A DNA stretch of 64,000 nt from Okapia johnstoni. Lineage: Eukaryota > Chordata > Mammalia > Artiodactyla > Giraffidae. The stretch spans positions 7,006,001-7,070,000 of the forward strand of contig CM044309.1 in NCBI GenBank assembly GCA_024291935.2, in the 5' to 3' direction. Below are positions 61,953-64,000 of this stretch, in pieces. The notes under the pieces are model-generated. The model did no database searches, had not been told where the DNA came from, and saw nothing but the letters and a program-made list of their open reading frames with translations. The position numbers were made by a program, and so were the translations under genes. Every line of letters starts with the position of its first letter. Position 1 is the first letter of the stretch.

Positions 61953-64000
61953 CTAAAATTATAACAAGCCGGGTAAGAAGAAGGACTTTTTTTAAGAAAA
62001 CAAACAGTATGCTTGTTGTCATGTTGATAACTTGTTACAAAGAAAAACTGGAATTAGAACCATTTAGAATTACGCATATTGATTAACCTTTTCATGAAAA
62101 TTAGGATATAACTGATGCCCCAGTTTTACTGGTTTGAAATGAAAGACATAATTTCTGAATCAGTCTTTATGATTTATCTTCTATTATTAGTTTTGAGAAT
62201 ATGTTATCCTTTAATAATGTAGTCAGAATTATCCTGTTCATAACCTTTAGTGAATTTAAATATAGTGATCCTTGTGAATGTAACTTAACACTACTTACTT
62301 CCAGGAAGATTATTTTATATTGCTGCACTAATTATTCTATAACATTTTCCTTATTATAACATGCTTTATCCATGGAAGTTAATATTGTGTTTTCACTTTG
62401 GACAAGCAAATGTGAATGTTCAAAAGCAACTCATTTGTAAACAAAGTTTCCAGCATGGAAGAAGCTGGAAATGTTCTTACAAATTAAAAATCAGAAAAAT
62501 TTGTGTCAGATTAACAAAAATGACTTGACCAATTTGTACTTTCATTAGAAATAGGCAATACTGATGACCTTAGTTGGATTACTGATTGCGTATGCTGAAG
62601 ATCTTTGCCTCCAAGAGTAATTTAGGGAGTAGTTCTCCAGTGTTTCCTTGTTTCCATTTTCTACCAACAGGATGTTCTCGCTCCCATTTATTTATGTACA
62701 GAAGATATATTGAAGAGGATCAAAGTGAAAGCTTTCATCTCATTTGACTTATTTTTTTTCAATCTATTCTATTGCTTACATAACCTCTTCACATATTGAC
62801 AGAATAGATAGCTCTGAACTGTAAACTAATGACCTGAACATAGACAGAGCTAGTATTCAGGAAGTTGGGTTTATACCCTTGGGTCTTCAACATAGCCCAT
62901 TTAAAATAGCCCTATTACATTAACTGAAGCTGATGTAAAATAGGTCAGCCTTTATGAATGTCCTATTCTGTGTCCTTGGAAAAGTAAATTAAGGTCTCAG
63001 TTTTTATCATAACTAACAAGATGGTGATAGCATCTATCACACACATTTGCTCTAGGGATAAATAGCTTAATGGAGTTTGAGGACTGTACTGAGGCTGAAT
63101 ATTATTATTTCTAGTATTACAAAATACTACTTTGGTTAAAGGTAAGTATCTTTAATAGAAGGTAACAAATAGTAATTAAGCAGCTTAAAATAGGCTTAAA
63201 AAAACTCTTCCAATATGGATTAATTTCAACTTGCCTTTATTACCTTAAACAGTGAAAAACATAATTACAATGACAATGATAATACATTAAAGTTTTATAA
63301 AAAATAAATGTAAATTTAAAGACTGTTTAGTGGAAAATGGTAGTTCTGAAAGTATATTAGGTTATTGTATTTCATTAATGTTATATTCACCTACAGTTGA
63401 TGTTGAAGCTGAAACTCCAATACTTTGGCCACCTCATGCAGAGAGTTGACTCATTGGAAAAGACCCTAATGCTGGGAAGGATTGGGGGCAGGAGGAGAAG
63501 GGGACGACAGAGGATGAGATGGTTGGATGGCATCACCGACTCAGTGGACATGGGTTTGGGTAGACTCTGGGAGTTGGTGATGGACAGGGAGGCCTTGCAT
63601 GCTGCGATTCATGGGGTTGCAAAGAGTCGGACATGACTGAGTGACTGAACTGAACTGAAATGAATATTAGTGAAATTTTTGAAATTTGACATTATTAATA
63701 TGCTAAGCCAAATAATTTTTTGGTTATTACGGTAAGATCTGTTATCCTATTGCTAGAAATGCAAAGAAACCTGGTTTATAAGTTCAACCTTTAAGTTCTA
63801 AAAAAAAAAAAGAAGAAAAAATAGATAAAAGTTGATTTAATATAATAAGGCCAGTAGTGAAATATTTGTCTAGTACATGAATGTTTCAATTCATATCTTG
63901 ATTTGGATTTTAACTATTCAAACCTATATTACAAAATTCATAATATATTAAATAATCAAGCTGTTAAGCAACTTGATATAATCCTGTACCTGTGCTCAGA
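61953..64000 (-). other. CALB1: CALB1 intron 2 (3' part)
   Basis: AT-rich sequence upstream of exon 3 in the CALB1 direction. I see no match to the exons for residues 1-52. Apart from the BovB at 63393-63660 nothing is recognisable. Confidence 0.7.
63393..63660 (+). mobile_element. BovB 3' fragment
   Basis: The + frame reads [20 protein letters not shown] and [20 protein letters not shown], the BovB C-terminus, and ends in the 3' repeats gactgaactgaactgaa. It is heavily 5'-truncated; the surviving frame to 63636 is open but has no function by itself. Confidence 0.92.

Noticed and set aside
61953..64000. CALB1 exon 2
   Set aside because: No sequence encoding the first EF-hand (around GYLEGKELQ) could be found; the final bases resemble a splice donor in reverse, but the codons do not fit.

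Overview
The window is ruminant nuclear DNA, most likely cattle or a close relative. The evidence is the dense load of BovB (RTE) LINEs, Bov-tA and Bov-A2 SINEs, ruminant-type L1 and CHR-type SINE fragments, together with intron-split vertebrate genes. The species cannot be fixed from the sequence alone. I see no bacterial, plasmid, phage or CRISPR content.

Two protein-coding genes lie tail to tail. DECR1 (mitochondrial 2,4-dienoyl-CoA reductase) is on the + strand, with seven coding exons between 10374 and 37388 covering about residues 26-295. Its first coding exon is upstream of the window. The exon(s) for the last ~40 residues could not be found where they should be, between 37389 and the CALB1 3' end. 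CALB1 (calbindin-D28k) is on the - strand, with nine coding exons between 61952 and 47754. They encode residues 53-261 and the stop codon. Its 3' UTR runs down to about 46200, and its first two coding exons lie beyond the right edge. All splice junctions listed have AG/GT borders and keep the frame.

Layout. 1-10373 is DECR1 intron 1, with SINEs, a BovB carrying a solo LTR with a 6-bp target duplication, and an antisense L1 5' end. 10374-13096 holds DECR1 exons 2-5, closely packed. 13097-29693 is a 16.6-kb intron made almost wholly of BovB, L1 and SINE copies. 29694-37388 holds exons 6-8, with a 2.3-kb sense BovB in intron 6. 37389-46200 is repeat-rich sequence with no recognisable exon. 46200-64000 is CALB1, with older, sparser repeats in its introns.

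The two genes are neighbours but have no functional link: one reduces unsaturated fatty-acyl-CoAs in mitochondria, the other buffers cytosolic calcium. I found no previously undescribed biological system. The points most worth checking are the missing DECR1 C-terminal exon, the clean solo LTR nested in BovB, oppositely oriented BovB copies around DECR1 exon 6, and a direct repeat flanking a bare homopolymer tract in a CALB1 intron.
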